DNA from: Zelonia costaricensis
Taxonomy: Eukaryota > Euglenozoa > Kinetoplastea > Trypanosomatida > Trypanosomatidae
DNA length: 46,962 nucleotides
Assembly: GCA_030849075.1 (NCBI GenBank)
Contig: JASAOO010003361.1
Span: forward strand, 1 to 46,962
Direction of reading: 5' to 3'
Shown here: piece after piece, positions 44,054 through 46,962 of the stretch
How positions within the stretch are numbered: position 1 is the stretch's first letter
How the letters are laid out: every line of letters begins with the position of its first letter
The notes under the pieces: model-generated
The model's database searches: none
Seen by the model: the letters and a program-made list of their open reading frames with translations, nothing else
Told to the model about the DNA's origin: nothing
Translations under genes and position numbers: made by a program

Positions 44054-46276
44054 CTAGTACCCGCCAGCGGACTCCTTCGCGCGTGACATGGACTGGTACG
44101 TGATGAGCGGCCGCCCTTCGCCCTTCTGCTCCGAGGCCATCTCGAGCAGCAGCATCAGCTGCTTCATCGGAATGTCCTGCGACATGAGCGTCATGCAGCT
44201 GTTCAGGTCCTGCTGCGTCGCAAAGGCGAGCCCGAGGCCCTCGCACACCTTCGGAATCGCCGAGACGGGCACCCCGGGCAAGTGCAGCTTCACCGAGAAG
44301 CACGCGCCGAGCTCGAGACTGTCCATGATGTCGTACTGCGCCGTCGTGCCGACCACGAGCAGCTTCTTGCCCTCCGGCGGCGGACGCTTCGTCAGCACCA
44401 GCAGCGCCTGCAGAATCGTGTTGCTGTAGCGGCCGCCAAGCTGCGAGAAGTCGATGAGCCGCTCGAGGTCGTCGAGGATGATGCAGCTGGCCGGCGACTT
44501 GTACGCGTCCTCGAAGGCCTTGCGCAGGATGTTCACGCGCTGCATCTCGCCGTAGCCGACCATGTCCTCAGCGGACACGACCTTCACGTACGGGAAGTCC
44601 GCCATCTCGGCCAGGAAGGCGCTGACAGCGGACTTGCCGCTGCCGGGGACGCCGTCGACGAGCACCGAGAGGGAGTCGATGCGCTTGCCGGCCGCGCTGA
44701 GCTGGTCCGTGTAGCGCTTGCAGCGCGACTTGACGATGTCCCACGACTCGCCGTAGTCGATGATGCCGCCGCGGCGCAGGTTCGCGCACTCCTCCTTCGC
44801 CTGCCCGAACGCCGGCGTCACCTCCTCCACGGCCTTCATGAAGTCCTCGCGCGTCACCAGCACGTTCGTGTCGTCAACCATCTTGTCGGGGTGGTCGAGG
44901 TCGATGTGGCGGTTGAAGGCGTTCGACGTGGCGTCGCGCACGACTCCCTCAATCTCGGCACCGGAGTAGTTCTTCGTGATCTTGCCCAGCTCCTCGAGGC
45001 TGATGTCGCTCGACATAATGCTGTTCTCACGCATGCCACGCGTGTGGATGCGGAAGATCTCCACACGGCCCGGCTCGTCCGGCAGCCCAATCTCGACGTG
45101 CACCTCGAAGCGGCCAGGGCGCAAAATGGCCTCGTCGATGAGGTCGAGCCGGTTCGTCATGCCGATGAGCAGCACGTTGTTCAGCGAGTTCACACCGTCG
45201 ATCTTGGAGAGCAGCTGGTTGACGACGTTGTCGTTGACGCCGGTCGAATCCCGCACGGCACCGCGCTGCTTGCAAATGGCATCGAACTCGTCGAAGATGA
45301 TGAGGTGCAGCTTCGACTGGTCGCCCTTCTCCGCCTGCTCCTTCTCCGCGTCCGCGAAGAGCTTGCGGATGTTCTCCTCCGTGCCGCCGACGAACTTGTT
45401 GAACACCTCCGGGCCATTTACGATCTTGGGCTCGTGGCAGTTCAAGATCTCGCCGATCTTGCGCGCAATCAGCGTCTTACCCGTGCCGGGAGGACCAAAA
45501 AGGAGAACACCCTTCACGTGCTTCAGGCCCAGCTTCTTGATGAAGGAGGGCTTCAGCATGCGACTGGCAAAGGCGCGGCGGAAGACTTGGCCGAACTCGG
45601 CGCGCAGACCGCCGATGCCGAGGTTCTCCAGGTTGAAGTTGCGCACCAACTGGGGCTGCTGCGCGTCCATCTGCGCCTCCGAAACGTTGATGAGCGCGAT
45701 GCCGCTCGACTCGCTCGCCGTGATGATGACCTGCGTCGTGCCAGGCGTATAGCGGCCCACGTCCAGGCTGGCGGCGGTCGCGTCCTTCGACTCTGCCAGC
45801 TCCGTGGCCATGACAGTCGCACGCATGCGCTCGCCCGAGTCCATGACAACGGCGAACTGCTGCGTCACACGGAAGCACTGCTGCTTGAACATGCGGTCCA
45901 TGAAGGCGATGCACGCCTGGCAGTCCAGCATGATGGACGCGCGCGCCGAGATGGGCTCGACCTGAATCTTGAAGATGCGCAGCTCCGGCACCTTGCTTGG
46001 GAACGGCTCCAGCACCGCCGTGCTCCGCGCCCCGGTCGACATGCCGAGCAGGCGGCGCTGGATGCTGTTCATCGCCACGGCGCCGGCCTCGACGGCATCG
46101 TTGCGGCACACCGTAAAGGGGTAGCCCTGCACCGACACCACAATCGAGCTGCCTGCTGCGGCGGCGGCGCCGAGCGGGGCAGCCACCTCCGCGAAATCAC
46201 GGGAGTTAAGAAAGATGCAGTTCGTCTTTGTGTCGTTGTCCGTGGGGACGGAGCACACGTTGTAGTAGCGGCTCAT
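44054..46276 (-). CDS. NSF: NSF/SEC18 vesicle-fusion ATPase
   Basis: Protein of 740 residues, the usual NSF length. NSF is the AAA+ hexamer that takes apart SNARE complexes with SNAP adaptors after membrane fusion. Domain order is complete: an N-domain (about 1-200), D1 with Walker A GPPGTGKT (K267), Walker B DEFD (E330), and the second region GMTNRLDLIDEAILRPGRFE, then D2 with Walker A GSGKS (K548) and the DDLERL motif (D602-D603) typical of NSF D2. All catalytic residues seen in D1 are intact. The ATG at 46276 is the first after the acceptor at 46422-46423; the upstream extension begins with TTG. It is the most upstream gene of the transcription unit inside the window, followed by a GRAM-like gene. 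Confidence 0.96.
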   Translation of the reverse strand: MSRYYNVCSVPTDNDTKTNCIFLNSRDFAEVAAPLGAAAAAGSSIVVSVQGYPFTVCRNDAVEAGAVAMNSIQRRLLGMSTGARSTAVLEPFPSKVPELRIFKIQVEPISARASIMLDCQACIAFMDRMFKQQCFRVTQQFAVVMDSGERMRATVMATELAESKDATAASLDVGRYTPGTTQVIITASESSGIALINVSEAQMDAQQPQLVRNFNLENLGIGGLRAEFGQVFRRAFASRMLKPSFIKKLGLKHVKGVLLFGPPGTGKTLIARKIGEILNCHEPKIVNGPEVFNKFVGGTEENIRKLFADAEKEQAEKGDQSKLHLIIFDEFDAICKQRGAVRDSTGVNDNVVNQLLSKIDGVNSLNNVLLIGMTNRLDLIDEAILRPGRFEVHVEIGLPDEPGRVEIFRIHTRGMRENSIMSSDISLEELGKITKNYSGAEIEGVVRDATSNAFNRHIDLDHPDKMVDDTNVLVTREDFMKAVEEVTPAFGQAKEECANLRRGGIIDYGESWDIVKSRCKRYTDQLSAAGKRIDSLSVLVDGVPGSGKSAVSAFLAEMADFPYVKVVSAEDMVGYGEMQRVNILRKAFEDAYKSPASCIILDDLERLIDFSQLGGRYSNTILQALLVLTKRPPPEGKKLLVVGTTAQYDIMDSLELGACFSVKLHLPGVPVSAIPKVCEGLGLAFATQQDLNSCMTLMSQDIPMKQLMLLLEMASEQKGEGRPLITYQSMSRAKESAGGY

Positions 46277-46962
46277 GGTGGAGTGAAGGCGGCGGAGGGG
46301 GGGTGGGGTGGGCAATGGCAGGGAGGGTCAAAGCCTGAGTTGTACTGTGGGGTCCGGCGCTACAGGCTCCAGCACAAGCGGGTATAGGGCTCGACTAGAA
46401 TGGTGCGCTAGTGTGCGTACCCTACAGCAGCAGTCGGCGGCGGCGGGGGAAGGGGGGCCGAGAGAGGTCGGTCGGTGGGGGTCGGAGGTGCGTGAAGGGT
46501 GGCGGACACACTCACACGCGGACACGCGAAGCGCGAGTATAAAGTGCGCGAAAAGAAAAGAAAGGGAGATGTGCTGCTGTGCAGAGACATGCCAGTGGTC
46601 GAGAGGAGAAACAGAACAAGAGCTGGAGGTTTCTCGTAAGTGGAGTGCACGGCAACATGGCCTGAGCCCATCTTGTTGTCCATGAGCTTCACGTACGCAT
46701 GAAGTGTTGGGACGGTGGTAAGCCACGGAGGGACGGGGTGTGTCTGTGTGTGTGTGCCGTACTTGCGGACCTGATTTCTTTTTCGGTGTGTGCTTTTCTT
46801 TTCGAGATGCGCACATCTGAAGTGTCCCCGAAGCTAGTTGAGTGGTCCAACGGCGAGGCGGAGTCGCCGCCTCAGACTCAGAACCTCCAAATATAATCAC
46901 CACGACACACAGCAGCAGCAGCGACAGCCGGTCAGTGAGGAAGCAAAAGGTGTGTAGAGTCA
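46277..46962. other. NSF leader and upstream intergenic sequence
   Basis: No gene. It contains the NSF acceptor region, an imperfect GT run at 46742-46756, and presumably the 3'UTR of the next gene beyond the window. Confidence 0.65.
46422..46470 (-). promoter_or_regulatory. Predicted trans-splice acceptor of NSF
   Basis: A C/T-rich run in RNA sense (GGCCCCCCTTCCCCCGCC and flanks) leads to CTGCTGTAG with AG at 46422-46423. No ATG lies between it and the start at 46276. Confidence 0.55.

Noticed and set aside
44282..46387. 701-codon open frame on the plus strand opposite NSF
   Set aside because: It lies wholly antisense to a complete, conserved NSF gene. In GC-rich trypanosomatid genes the opposite strand often stays open because stop codons are rare; its composition (His, Arg, Val-rich) is an artefact of that.
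46328..46903. 191-codon minus-strand open frame upstream of NSF
   Set aside because: No domain, Ser/His/Thr-rich, and it spans the predicted NSF acceptor region.
1..46962. tRNA, rRNA, snoRNA, CRISPR or transposable elements
   Set aside because: I saw no tRNA B-box pattern, no repeated unit with regular spacers, no reverse transcriptase or transposase motif. Small snoRNAs could be missed by eye.

Overview
The window looks like part of a nuclear chromosome of a trypanosomatid, most likely the Leishmania/Leptomonas/Crithidia branch (Leishmaniinae). Sixteen intronless protein genes all lie on the minus strand. Codon use is strongly GC-rich. The gene spacers carry long (CA)n/(GT)n repeats, C-homopolymer and pyrimidine tracts, and AG acceptors typical of spliced-leader trans-splicing. 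The set includes kinetoplastid-specific genes, notably a U1-like zinc finger plus RNase III RNA-editing endonuclease. The whole window therefore reads as one polycistronic unit transcribed from high to low coordinates. I see no strand switch, tRNA, rRNA, CRISPR array or transposon.

Order in the direction of transcription: NSF/SEC18 ATPase (46276-44054); GRAM/PH-like protein (43018-42074); 4'-phosphopantetheinyl transferase (41733-40852); SCO1 copper chaperone (40538-39675); a very large TruD/PUS7 pseudouridine-synthase relative (38868-34012); a tandem pair of unrecognised paralogues (B 32636-31656, A 30401-29415); a DDX51/Dbp6-like DEAD-box helicase (28340-26046); two adjacent Elf1-type zinc-ribbon elongation factor paralogues (25154-24501 and 23537-22653); a KREN1-like editing endonuclease (21653-18573); a small ParB/sulfiredoxin-like protein (18014-17205); AATF/Bfr2 (16881-15079); a 2167-residue unrecognised protein with an acidic tail (14072-7569); a divergent cyclophilin (6733-5396); and a treble-clef zinc protein with a probable mitochondrial presequence (4728-2428). 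The pairing of NSF and KREN1 in one block fits my memory of trypanosome chromosome 1 synteny, which I have not checked.

Functional themes: ribosome biogenesis and RNA modification (AATF, DDX51-like, TruD-like), transcription elongation (two Elf1 proteins), mitochondrial gene expression and respiration (KREN1-like, SCO1, phosphopantetheinyl transferase, the treble-clef protein), and membrane fusion (NSF). As usual in trypanosomatids, neighbours share a transcription unit but need not share a pathway.

Main observations for follow-up: (1) dinucleotide repeats have a consistent polarity, (UG)n in RNA sense after stop codons and (CA)n before start codons, so several spacers could fold into UG:CA stems; (2) the TruD relative has lost the catalytic KD-R motif, with Glu where Asp is expected; (3) the tandem paralogues share a 180-base identical block, pointing to recent gene conversion; (4) two Elf1 paralogues sit side by side; (5) the cyclophilin has lost key active-site residues; (6) a roughly 290-base G-rich island and a 2.4 kb gene-free stretch are unexplained. 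Start codons were chosen as the first in-frame ATG downstream of a plausible splice acceptor.
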